Shown: one piece after another, positions 6,807 to 14,419 of the stretch
Layout of the letters: every line of letters begins with the position of its first letter
Position numbering within the stretch: the stretch's first letter is position 1
DNA from: CAIYRG01 sp964494505
GTDB lineage: Bacteria; Pseudomonadota; Alphaproteobacteria; Micropepsales; Micropepsaceae
Direction of reading: 5' to 3'
Assembly: GCA_964494505.1 (NCBI GenBank)
Contig: CAZBRO010000049.1
Span: 1 to 18,557, forward strand
DNA length: 18,557 nucleotides
The notes under the pieces: model-generated
Seen by the model: the letters and a program-made list of their open reading frames with translations, nothing else
The model's database searches: none
Told to the model about the DNA's origin: nothing
Position numbers and translations under genes: made by a program

Positions 6807-7181
6807 CTAGGCGGCTCGCGCACCGAGGCAATGCCGTATCTTACCAAGCAAGCGCGGCAAGTCGATCGGCTTGGTATCGTATTCCGAACACCCGACTTGG
6901 ACACTGGTATCCCGATCGGTAGCCAACGCATGTGCCGTCAAGGCGATGATGGGAATCTGCGCTGTCTTTGGATCGGACTTGATAAGGCGTGTGGCTTCCC
7001 AGCCATCCATGTCGCCAAGCGCAACGTCCATCAAGATGAGATCGGGCATCTCTTCATGTGCCATGCTTACGCCGGATGGACCATCCACGGCGAAGGAAAT
7101 CGTGAACCCTTGGCGCTGAAGCCGGCGGCCCAGCATGTCCCGGTTCATCTCATTGTCCTCAACCAGCAGAATTTTCGTCAT
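6807..7181 (-). CDS. single-domain response regulator (CheY/DivK-like)
   Basis: A 124-residue receiver: MTKILLVEDNEMNRD at the N-terminus, phosphoacceptor Asp52 in LILMDVALGDMDG, Thr82 in ALTAHA and Lys104 in TKPID. This is the pattern of stand-alone receivers of the DivK/CheY type. The ATG at 7181 is preceded by GAAGGG nine bases away; an in-frame TTG at 7208 is less likely. It follows the six-TM kinase at 7221 on the same strand by about 40 bases and is last in the kinase operon, so it is the obvious phospho-acceptor for that kinase, which lacks its own receiver. Confidence 0.85.
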   Translation of the reverse strand: MTKILLVEDNEMNRDMLGRRLQRQGFTISFAVDGPSGVSMAHEEMPDLILMDVALGDMDGWEATRLIKSDPKTAQIPIIALTAHALATDRDTSVQVGCSEYDTKPIDLPRLLGKIRHCLGARAA

Positions 7182-7220
7182 TTTGGCTAACCCTTCGATG
7201 ATCTTCAAACGAGTCCCCGC

Positions 7221-8654
7221 TTAGCGGGCCGGTTTCGTCTCCGCCGCCGAGCGAGCAGGGATGCAAATTGTGAAGCAAGACCCCCTTCCAAGTTCGCTCT
7301 CCACTGTGACGTCACCGCCCATGAGCCGGCATATTTTCTGGCAAATCGGCAACCCGAGGCCCGTACCGCCATATTTGCTCGATGTAGCGCCCTCAGCCTC
7401 GGCAAAGTTCTGAAACAAGTTGCGCAAATTTTCGGGGCTGATCCCGACGCCGGTATCCCGAACCGAGATGCTGATCCAGCCATCATCCACGGAAGCCCTG
7501 AGAGCCACGGTGCCGTTGCGGGTGAATTTCCCGGCATTCGTCACGAGATTCGTGACGGCTTGGCGCACCTTTGCTCGATCGACCTCCACAACGGCATCGG
7601 GGTCACTGCATTCGACGACAAAGCGATTGCCATTTGCGACGACGCAGGTCTGCGATCCCGCCGCGATCTCGCCGACTACGCCCTCAAGCCTTATTGTTTC
7701 CGGGTAGAGTTCCATCCTTCCCGCCTCAAGCTTGGAGAGGTCGAGCACGTCGGTTACCAGAGACAGAAGATGCTTTCCGGCGCTGTTGATTTTCCCGATG
7801 TCCGAAGTCTGATCCTCTCGGCCGGCCGCTTGCGCATCCTCGAGCAACATCTCGCTGTAGCCGATGACCGCATTGAGGGGGGTTCTGAGTTCATGACTCA
7901 TCTTGGCGAGGAATTCAGATTTCGCCTTGTTGGCGCGTTCGGCCTCGATTTTCGCGCTCTGAAGTTGTCTTGCGGTTGCGAGGTGGCGCAGCACCTCGTG
8001 CTCCAACTCGGATTGCGATACCACAATGTTCGCATAATAGAGCGCCATCATCGACACATAGACAGCCGCGCACAACGTGGAAATCAAACCTATACCCGAA
8101 AGCTCGGAAAGAGGAATGTGTTCGGGAAAGGCAATCCCAGAGGCATAAATGAGATAGAACGCAATGAGATTGCCGGTCAGAAGTCCTAATACCAATATTC
8201 GCTGCCAGACACCCGAACCCAAATAGAAAAAAGCGAGCAGCGGGACCGTGACCAACCAAGGTAGAAACGGCGAACTGATCCCGCCGTAATGATAGCAACC
8301 CCAAATGATTGCAAAGATTAGATTCTGGACCGACAGAACAGCGAGCATGTTGTACCAGCCGGTCCAGCGCAACAGAAACGGAAATATCCAGAAGGCGGTG
8401 ATGGATGCAGCCAGGACGGCCAACGCTGAATCAGGCGTTTGATCCAGCAGAAACAAGTATACGCTTATGGTATTTCCAAGGAACGGGCCAAAGATGTGAC
8501 TGATCAGGAACATGCGGGCGCGTTGGTGCAGTGCGCTTTCCGCTTTCAGCCGCTCTGGAATGAACCAATCCAGCACCGGATAGATCATAGTCGGCGCCAC
8601 GCGCGCCTTACCGACGAATGCCGGCATGCTCAGCGATGCAAGTCTTGCGGTCAT
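7221..8654 (-). CDS. six-TM sensor histidine kinase, copy 1
   Basis: A 477-residue membrane kinase. About residues 45-212 contain six hydrophobic helices with almost no periplasmic domain. A coiled linker (215-245) follows, then HisKA with His254 in KMSHELRTPLNA and HATPase_c with N373 (TNAGKF), DTGVGI (400-405) and GTGLGL (430-435). There is no receiver domain. The membrane part is strikingly similar to that of the kinase at 9822-11249: SHxFGPFLG, SITAFW, NLIF, YGGxSSPFxPWL, FFYLG, LSGxG and MMALYYA are shared. The start at 8654 overlaps the stop of the upstream kinase as ATGA and has AAGGGG upstream; an internal ATG at 8588 aligns with the paralogue's start and is an alternative. Short loops suit a hydrophobic ligand entering from the membrane; the signal is unknown. 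Confidence 0.85.
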   Translation of the reverse strand: MTARLASLSMPAFVGKARVAPTMIYPVLDWFIPERLKAESALHQRARMFLISHIFGPFLGNTISVYLFLLDQTPDSALAVLAASITAFWIFPFLLRWTGWYNMLAVLSVQNLIFAIIWGCYHYGGISSPFLPWLVTVPLLAFFYLGSGVWQRILVLGLLTGNLIAFYLIYASGIAFPEHIPLSELSGIGLISTLCAAVYVSMMALYYANIVVSQSELEHEVLRHLATARQLQSAKIEAERANKAKSEFLAKMSHELRTPLNAVIGYSEMLLEDAQAAGREDQTSDIGKINSAGKHLLSLVTDVLDLSKLEAGRMELYPETIRLEGVVGEIAAGSQTCVVANGNRFVVECSDPDAVVEVDRAKVRQAVTNLVTNAGKFTRNGTVALRASVDDGWISISVRDTGVGISPENLRNLFQNFAEAEGATSSKYGGTGLGLPICQKICRLMGGDVTVESELGRGSCFTICIPARSAAETKPAR

Positions 8655-9880
8655 GCCGTTGCAACCCCTTGCGAGCTCTCCCCACCGCGCAGAGCGATGA
8701 TACGGTGCGGTGGAAAGGTCAGAATGGCCGTCGTTCCCACTCCGACCTCGCTTTCCAGCCGTAGCGTGCCTCCATGGATTTCGATCATCGAACGGACCAG
8801 CGTAAGACCAAGACCGGTGCCCTCATGCGAGCGGCTCAGCTTATTATCGGCCTGCTCGAAGGGCTGCAGCACGCGTTCTAGATCCGATGGAGCAATGCCT
8901 ATACCCGAATCACAAATGTGAATCTCAAGTCCCAATGCGCTACGATGCGCCCGTACTTCAACATTGTTTCCGGGCGGCGTGAACTTCACAGCGTTGCTCA
9001 AAAGATTCAACAGCATTTGTTTAAGCTTGCGTTGATCGCACCAAAGCCGCGGCAACTCAGACGGCAAGTGCAGATCCAACGTCAGCCGGCCATCCTCCAC
9101 GCGCGGACCCATAAGGCGAACGACAGATTTCACGACATCGACTACGTCGATCTCTTCTTCATCCAGCGTAAGCTTGCCGGCTTCCGCTTTAGAAAAATCA
9201 AGTATGTCATTGATAATCGAAAGCAGATGAGTGCCGCTTCGATGAATATCTTCGATGTAGCCTCTGTATTTCGGATTGCCCAGCGGGCCTAAAACACCGC
9301 GTATCATGAGGTCGGAAAAGCCGATAATGGCGTTAAGCGGCGTACGCAACTCATGACTTATGGTTGCGAGGAACTCCGATTTGGCACGGCTTGACGCTTC
9401 CGCGGCTTCCTTTGCCTGCCAGAGAGTCTCGTAAGAGATTTCATCGTGCTCGCCATCGGCGCGATGAAGGAGAATGCCCTGGATTATCGCATGTATCTCA
9501 TCCAGGGATGCGGTTTTTTCGAAGAAATCGCAAATCCCTGCGCGAAATGCGCTTGCAACGGAGTGAGCGTCAGCATCACGTCCCATACCGATGCAAGGAA
9601 TTTCGGCCGCAATACCATCGGGCTTGACATAGGTCGGCCCGTCGCAGTTGAAGAATCCGATATCGCAAAGGACGATCTCCGGATGAAACTCGGCACACGC
9701 TTGCTGGATCTGTGCGTGAGCGGTTGCAGACGCCACTTCATAACCGCGAGAGACGAGTCCCTTAGCGAGCAGATTCGATTCCCGATCTGCAATCAGGACG
9801 CGCGCTTCCCGAAACGACTTTTCAGGCTGCACGGCGAACACCGTTGTTTTCCGCTGCCGCGGCGGGGTTGGACTCGTCAT
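8651..9880 (-). CDS. soluble histidine kinase with N-terminal receiver domain
   Basis: A 409-residue cytoplasmic hybrid kinase. Residues ~25-140 form a receiver: ARVLIADRES, phosphoacceptor Asp73 in IVLCDIGFF, and Lys122 in FFEKTAS. The acidic pocket is reduced to DR where receivers usually have DD or DE, so phosphorylation may be weak. Then come HisKA with His176 (ISHELRTPLNAIIGFSDLM), the N box LLSNAVKFT, DSGIGI and GTGLGL. No membrane segments. I chose ATG 9880; the frame opens at 9967 but that would overlap the upstream kinase by about 150 bases. Even from 9880 the overlap is 59 bases. A GTG near 9832 is another possibility. It sits between two paralogous membrane kinases, so it is probably an intermediate or modulator in the same relay. 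Confidence 0.8.
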   Translation of the reverse strand: MTSPTPPRQRKTTVFAVQPEKSFREARVLIADRESNLLAKGLVSRGYEVASATAHAQIQQACAEFHPEIVLCDIGFFNCDGPTYVKPDGIAAEIPCIGMGRDADAHSVASAFRAGICDFFEKTASLDEIHAIIQGILLHRADGEHDEISYETLWQAKEAAEASSRAKSEFLATISHELRTPLNAIIGFSDLMIRGVLGPLGNPKYRGYIEDIHRSGTHLLSIINDILDFSKAEAGKLTLDEEEIDVVDVVKSVVRLMGPRVEDGRLTLDLHLPSELPRLWCDQRKLKQMLLNLLSNAVKFTPPGNNVEVRAHRSALGLEIHICDSGIGIAPSDLERVLQPFEQADNKLSRSHEGTGLGLTLVRSMIEIHGGTLRLESEVGVGTTAILTFPPHRIIALRGGESSQGVATA

Positions 9881-11249
9881 TGACACTGCCACTTTCGATG
9901 AACGCGGGAATTCGAATGGTGAACTTTGAGCCTCGGCCAAGCTCGCTTTGAACGAGGATGTCACCACCCATCATTCGACAGAGGTTTCGACTAAGCGCGA
10001 GGCCGAGGCCTGTTCCCCCATACTTGCTGGACGTCGAGGCTTCGGCTTGATTGAACTCTTGGAAAAGTCTCCCAAGATTAGCGGGAGCAATTCCAATTCC
10101 GGTGTCGCTGACGGTCAACCGTATCCAATCGTTGGCGGCATCTTGTTCGCGCGCTACAGCCAGAACGACACGGCCATGCTTTGTAAATTTACCTGCGTTG
10201 CTCAGAAGATTGAGCACAGCTTGCCGAAGCCGTGTGGCGTCGGACATTACGACGCCCAGACCAACACCTCGTTCGACGGCAAGTTCGTTCCCGTTTGCGG
10301 TCACCAGATTTCTGCCCGTCGCAACCACGTCTTCAAGAAAGCCGGCAAGATCGAACGGCTGGATGTTCAATTCGGTTTTATCTGCCTCGATCTTCGACAT
10401 ATCGAGAACGTCGGTAACGAGAGACAACAGATGCTTCCCGGCGGTGTTGATACGCTTAAGATCGGCTATCTGACCATTGTCGTAGTCTGCGGCGTCCTCC
10501 AACAACATTTCGCTATATCCGATCACTGCGTTCAGAGGTGTGCGGAGTTGGTGACTCATCTTTGCGAGGAATACAGACTTTTCGTGATTGGCCCGCTCTG
10601 CCTGTTCCATGGCCCTTCGCAACCTTTCGGCGGTTGCGCGATGCCGCTCAGCTTCATGCTGGAGCCCCGATCGGGCGGCTACAACGTCTGCGTAGTAAAG
10701 AGCCATCATCGCAACGTAAATCGTTGCACAAATGACGGACATAACCCCCACACCCGACAACTTGTTCAGAGGCATGTGCTGTGGGAACGAGCCGCTCATG
10801 GCGTAAGCTGCGAAGAAGCCTGCTACGTTGAGGCCGAACATGCCGAGAACCAGAAACGGGCGCTCACCCAAATAGAAGAACCCAAGCAGCAGCGCGGTAA
10901 GCAACCACGGTACGAAAGGCGAACTGACGCCGCCGTAATAGTAGGAACCATAGAGCGTGACGAAGATCAGGTTCTCGACGGAAAACAGGGCGAGGTCTTT
11001 CAGGCGGCCGGTGAATTTGAGCCCGAGCGGGAGAAGCCAGAACGCGGTGATGCTGCCGACGATGAACCAAAATGGAAAGCCCCGGTCCGGATCGGCAAAA
11101 TACAGATAGATGCTGATGGCGTGTCCCAGGAATGGTCCAAAAACATGGCTGAAGGCGAAGATCCGAGCGCGACCGAGCGTGGCAGCGTCAGTACGCGCAA
11201 CCGGGGGTACGAACCAATCAAGCACGCGAAGGAAGTTCGTCTGAATCAT
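9822..11249 (-). CDS. six-TM sensor histidine kinase, copy 2
   Basis: A 475-residue paralogue of the kinase at 7221-8654. Six hydrophobic segments lie in about residues 28-190, followed by a coiled linker. HisKA has His233 in KMSHQLRTPLNAVIGYSEML (Gln replaces the usual Glu). The N box is LLSNAGKFT, followed by DTGIGI and GTGLGL. The tail is Ala/Asn-rich and overlaps the next gene by 59 bases. It is first in the minus-strand kinase run. Its ATG has only a weak ribosome binding site. Two six-TM paralogues with near-identical sensing motifs suggest two receptors for the same or related ligands, as with LqsS and LqsT in Legionella; the comparison is one of architecture, not of demonstrated homology. 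Confidence 0.85.
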   Translation of the reverse strand: MIQTNFLRVLDWFVPPVARTDAATLGRARIFAFSHVFGPFLGHAISIYLYFADPDRGFPFWFIVGSITAFWLLPLGLKFTGRLKDLALFSVENLIFVTLYGSYYYGGVSSPFVPWLLTALLLGFFYLGERPFLVLGMFGLNVAGFFAAYAMSGSFPQHMPLNKLSGVGVMSVICATIYVAMMALYYADVVAARSGLQHEAERHRATAERLRRAMEQAERANHEKSVFLAKMSHQLRTPLNAVIGYSEMLLEDAADYDNGQIADLKRINTAGKHLLSLVTDVLDMSKIEADKTELNIQPFDLAGFLEDVVATGRNLVTANGNELAVERGVGLGVVMSDATRLRQAVLNLLSNAGKFTKHGRVVLAVAREQDAANDWIRLTVSDTGIGIAPANLGRLFQEFNQAEASTSSKYGGTGLGLALSRNLCRMMGGDILVQSELGRGSKFTIRIPAFIESGSVNDESNPAAAAENNGVRRAA

Positions 11250-11294
11250 CGTCGTACAGCACTCGCGTTCTTTTGAGCGATGCCGAAATTAAAT

Positions 11295-11322
11295 CAGATA
11301 GGTAAATAGTTGGTGTTTGCAA
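11295..11322 (-). promoter_or_regulatory. possible sigma-70 promoter for the kinase operon
   Basis: On the minus strand TTGCAA (11317-11322) and TATCTG (11295-11300) are separated by 16 bases in an AT-rich stretch. This is a fair match to -35 and -10 boxes and would start transcription about 38 bases before the ATG at 11249. It lies in the divergent region shared with the FadL gene. The match is moderate. Confidence 0.3.
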
Positions 11323-11345
11323 AATGCTGCCCACCGCGGCCTCCC

Positions 11346-11364
11346 CCACCCATTTTCGGGGTGG
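11346..11364. repeat. inverted repeat in the kinase/fadL divergent region
   Basis: CCACCC (11346-11351) and GGGTGG (11359-11364) flank a 7-base loop. No T-run follows on either side. It lies roughly midway between the two divergent genes and may be a regulator site. I recognise no consensus. Confidence 0.3.
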
Positions 11365-11487
11365 ATAATTTGTCACCGGAGACCCTGCGCGGTTTATTCG
11401 TTCTTTAACCAAAGCTGCGTTAGATGCAAGTGACTTCAATGCTGCTGATATGTCCGAACGGCAACAGCGCGAAACGAGGCTCTTGCT

Positions 11488-12774
11488 ATGAAACGTGCGT
11501 TCCTACCCGCGACCGTGCTCGCCCTATTGGGGCAATTTGTAAACACCCAGGGTGCGGCCGCCTCCGGCTTCATGGTACGCGAAAACAGCGCTGAATCGCT
11601 TGCCACCGCTTATGGCGGCAATGGCTCGCGGGCGGATGAGGCTTCCACAGTCTTCAACAATCCGGCGGGTATGATGCATTTGAAAGAGGACGAGGTGCAG
11701 GTCGGCGCTGCTGTCGTCTTTCCGTCAATCCGCTTCAGCGGTTCGTCCAGCATCCTTGGCACCATGCCGGTCCCGGGTAACAATGGCGGCCAAAGTGGTC
11801 AGATAACGGGCATTCCTCATTTTTACGGCGTGTTTACACTGAGTGATCGCTGGAAGGCAGGCATAGCGATCACGGCGCCGTTTGGGAACACGGTGAATTA
11901 TGATCCGAATTGGTCTGGCCGCTATTTGGCGGTCAAGACTGCGGTGATCTCCGTCGATATCAACCCCAATTTTGCCTATCGCGTTAACGACTGGCTGTCG
12001 GTCGGTGCTGGAGTGTCGGCCCAATATTTCAAGTTGGAGGCCTCCGGTGCGATCGCGCAGTTTTTGATCCTTACGCCTAACACGCCGGACGCGGTTTTCC
12101 TTTTTCGTGGAGACGACTGGTCTTACGGATACAATTTGGGTCTGCTTGCTGATTTGTCCGCCGATACGCGCGTTGGGGTGACCTACCGGTCGCAAGTGAG
12201 CCACCAGCCCGACGGAACGTTGGACTTTACTGGGGCAAGTCCGTTGCTCGGTCAAATCAACGGAGCAGCGGCTGCGCATGGTGCGAACCTTCCGGCAACC
12301 GTCGGACTCAGCCTGACACGCGATCTTACTTCGAGCTGGAGCCTTTCATCCGATGTCCAGTTGAATCAATGGAGCAGTTTCAAGACGGTCACAATTACGA
12401 GTGCGAACGCGCCACTTGTGGAAGTGGAAAACTATAAAGACAGTTGGATGGTTTCGCTGGGGGCGGCTTATCGGGCGGATGGCGGGTTGACCTGGCGCGG
12501 AGGCATGGCGTGGGACAAAACGCCGGTCACCGATGCAGTCCGCACAGTTGGCGTACCAGACGCAAACCGGGTCATGGTTGGATTGGGGCTCGGCTACCAG
12601 CTCGATGACCACACGTCGATCGACGGCGCCTATTCTCACTATTTTTCGACCGAGCATGCCAGCATGAACGGAAGCGTGAACAATACGGATCCGATTACGC
12701 ACGCCGTGGTTCTGAACGGCAAATACACCAATGGCCTGGATTACGTCGCCCTATCGGTCCGGCATAGATTCTGA
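11488..12774 (+). CDS. OmpP1/FadL-family outer-membrane transport protein
   Basis: A 428-residue outer-membrane beta-barrel. The signal peptide (1-25) ends AAA before SGF, matching mature FadL proteins, which begin with a small residue and GF. The hatch region has the family signature FNNPAGM (56-62). The rest is alternating beta strands, closing with LSVRHRF, whose terminal Phe is the BAM insertion signal. Family members move long-chain fatty acids or other hydrophobic molecules (aromatics, signal molecules) across the outer membrane. GAGG lies eight bases before ATG. The SDR gene follows 52 bases later, so the two may form an operon, with the channel importing a lipid that the reductase acts on. 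The kinase operon is divergent from it. The specific substrate is unknown. Confidence 0.85.
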   Translation: MKRAFLPATVLALLGQFVNTQGAAASGFMVRENSAESLATAYGGNGSRADEASTVFNNPAGMMHLKEDEVQVGAAVVFPSIRFSGSSSILGTMPVPGNNGGQSGQITGIPHFYGVFTLSDRWKAGIAITAPFGNTVNYDPNWSGRYLAVKTAVISVDINPNFAYRVNDWLSVGAGVSAQYFKLEASGAIAQFLILTPNTPDAVFLFRGDDWSYGYNLGLLADLSADTRVGVTYRSQVSHQPDGTLDFTGASPLLGQINGAAAAHGANLPATVGLSLTRDLTSSWSLSSDVQLNQWSSFKTVTITSANAPLVEVENYKDSWMVSLGAAYRADGGLTWRGGMAWDKTPVTDAVRTVGVPDANRVMVGLGLGYQLDDHTSIDGAYSHYFSTEHASMNGSVNNTDPITHAVVLNGKYTNGLDYVALSVRHRF

Positions 12775-12788
12775 TCGGTGGCGATTGC

Positions 12789-12805
12789 CGCGGGGGGGAC
12801 CCGCG
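12789..12805 (+). repeat. GC-rich hairpin between fadL-like and SDR genes
   Basis: CGCGGG (12789-12794) pairs with CCCGCG (12800-12805) around GGGGA. There is no T-run, so it is more likely an mRNA-stabilising or processing stem than a terminator. It could give different expression of the abundant porin and the downstream enzyme. Confidence 0.4.
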
Positions 12806-12826
12806 TAATAGCAAAAGGAACTGGAC

Positions 12827-13675
12827 ATGACGGCACTGCACGCGATCATCACCGGCGGCTCGAGTGGAATTGGGCGAGAGTTGGCGCGCAAGCTGGCCAA
12901 AGATGGCTATAGCCTTTCTCTTGTGGCCCGGCGCGAGTGTTTGTTGAAGGAAGCATCGGATGATGTCAGCCGCTTCTTTCGCGATCCGACACAGCGTGTG
13001 TTCACCTACCCCGCCGACGTCTCCAAAGTGCAGGAAGCCGAAGCCGCTGTCAGCGCCTGCATCGCCGAATTCGGTGCGCCCGATCTTGTTGTGACCTCGG
13101 CCGGCATCGCTGTTCCTGGCTATTTCGGCGACATAGCGCTGCAAGCCTTTGAAGACTCGATGGCCATCAACTATTTCGGCTCGCTCTATGTGGTGCGTGC
13201 CGCGCTGCCTACGATGCGCGAAAGGCGCCGGGGGAGAATTGTCTTCATCTCCTCGGGCGCCGGGCTCCTAGGCCTTTACGGATATTCGACCTATAGCCCG
13301 TCCAAGTTTGCGCTACGAGGCCTCGCGGAAACCCTCCGTGCTGAGCTCAAAGCCGACAACATCGGGGTTTCGATTGCTTATCCGCCCGACACAGAGACGC
13401 CGATGCTGGAAGAAGAAAATAAGATCAAGCCTGAGGAAACCAAGGTCATCACCGGCGTCGTGAAGCCCTGGAGCGCAGAAGCTGTTGCGGACTGCATCAT
13501 GCAGGGAATAGCCCGTGGAAAGTTCGGCATCACGCCGGGCGCCACAATCACGATGATGAATCGTACGCCAGGCATCATGCTGCCACTTCTGAGCTGGTAT
13601 TCGGATTGGCTGGTGACGTCTGTGCAACGCAAACGCGCTCTTCGGGCGCGGCCCGTTGAGGTTTCCGCCACCTGA
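12827..13675 (+). CDS. short-chain dehydrogenase, 3-ketodihydrosphingosine reductase-like
   Basis: A 282-residue NAD(P)H-dependent SDR. It has the cofactor motif TGGSSGIG (9-16), TSAG (90-93, where classical SDRs have NNAG), a catalytic Ser near 142-143 (FISSGAG) and Tyr156/Lys160 in YSPSK. VARR at 33-36 suggests NADPH preference. The stretch YPPDTETP...EEN..KPEET (185-205), together with MxxRRxGRIVFISSxAGLLGLYGY and KFALRGLAE, closely follows eukaryotic 3-ketodihydrosphingosine reductase (KDSR), judged from memory of that family. The C-terminal part is hydrophobic (GIMLPLLSWYSDWLV), fitting membrane association. AGGA lies eight bases upstream of ATG. It probably reduces a long-chain ketone, and the synthase at 4929 is a candidate source. 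Roles in fatty-acid or other ketone metabolism remain possible. Confidence 0.8.
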   Translation: MTALHAIITGGSSGIGRELARKLAKDGYSLSLVARRECLLKEASDDVSRFFRDPTQRVFTYPADVSKVQEAEAAVSACIAEFGAPDLVVTSAGIAVPGYFGDIALQAFEDSMAINYFGSLYVVRAALPTMRERRRGRIVFISSGAGLLGLYGYSTYSPSKFALRGLAETLRAELKADNIGVSIAYPPDTETPMLEEENKIKPEETKVITGVVKPWSAEAVADCIMQGIARGKFGITPGATITMMNRTPGIMLPLLSWYSDWLVTSVQRKRALRARPVEVSAT

Positions 13676-13834
13676 ATTTTCTCATGGACATGGACGCCGG
13701 CCTGAAAACGTTCTTTCGGCGGCCTCGCAACTTGTCGTTAACGTAGAAAACAATTGCTCAATCTTGCGTGGAGACGCGATGGTTGGCGTTGAACTTTCAG
13801 ATCACGAATGTCGTGATGTGATTTGACCTGTTAA
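13676..13834. other. intergenic stretch with a 7-bp palindrome
   Basis: No gene is visible. A perfect inverted repeat, ATCACGA-ATG-TCGTGAT, sits at 13801-13817. No terminator for the SDR gene is evident, and I see no promoter motif that I would defend. Confidence 0.4.
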
Positions 13835-14401
13835 CCATATGGGGGCGCGGGAGACGACCTCTATCACATCGAAAGCGCCAAAGACATTCTGGTCGAGAAA
13901 CCCGACCATGGGATCGACACAGTTTACGACCCAATCGCTGCCTACACTCTACCTGCCAATGTGGAAAACCTGATACTCGACGGGCCCACCGCTCAAAGAG
14001 CGAATGGAAACAACCTCAACAACGTCATCATCGCCGGCGTCGCTGACGATACGATCAATGGCGGCGCTGGAAATGACATCATAAGACTTGGCAAGGGGGC
14101 CTATGCCTTGACCGGTGGCGCGGGCGACAACATCTTCGACTTCAAGGTAGGTGATGCCAGTACCAGCCATATCACCGATTTCCATGTCGGGCAGGATTTG
14201 ATCGATTTGCGCCCCATAACGGCTGCTGTGAATCACGGATACGATCCCATGGCCGACGGCATTCTGGCTATCGCACCGGATGGGCACGGCGGCTCCATAA
14301 TCTCCATCGACCCCACCCATAGCGGAACGATGCATGCACTCGCCGACCTGGCAGGCGTCACGCCCAATATGCTGATTGTGGGGGCGGACATCTTGTTCTG
14401 A
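13835..14401 (+). pseudogene. C-terminal fragment of an RTX/haemolysin-type calcium-binding protein
   Basis: The frame opens after a TAA at 13832 and immediately reads YGGAGDDLYHIESAKDILVE, the start of a repeat unit typical of RTX proteins. Next come DTVYDP..AYTLPANVENLILDG, INGGAGNDII (about 14060-14077), a partial LTGGAGDNIFDF, and a C-terminal domain with HITDFHVGQDLIDLRPI...LIVGADILF. This is the standard end of a type I-secreted calcium-binding protein, but no acceptable start codon or ribosome site precedes the first repeat; a GTG at 13961 would begin mid-repeat. I therefore read it as a 5'-truncated remnant. The rest of the gene is not upstream in any frame. Its last bases converge on spoVR. 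Confidence 0.65.
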
Positions 14402-14419
14402 CGAGATACAGGCTCCCGC

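Noticed and set aside
9948..11276. 442-codon open frame antisense to the second six-TM kinase
   Set aside because: The opposite strand encodes a complete, motif-rich kinase. The antisense translation has no coherent domain and reflects GC-rich codon structure.
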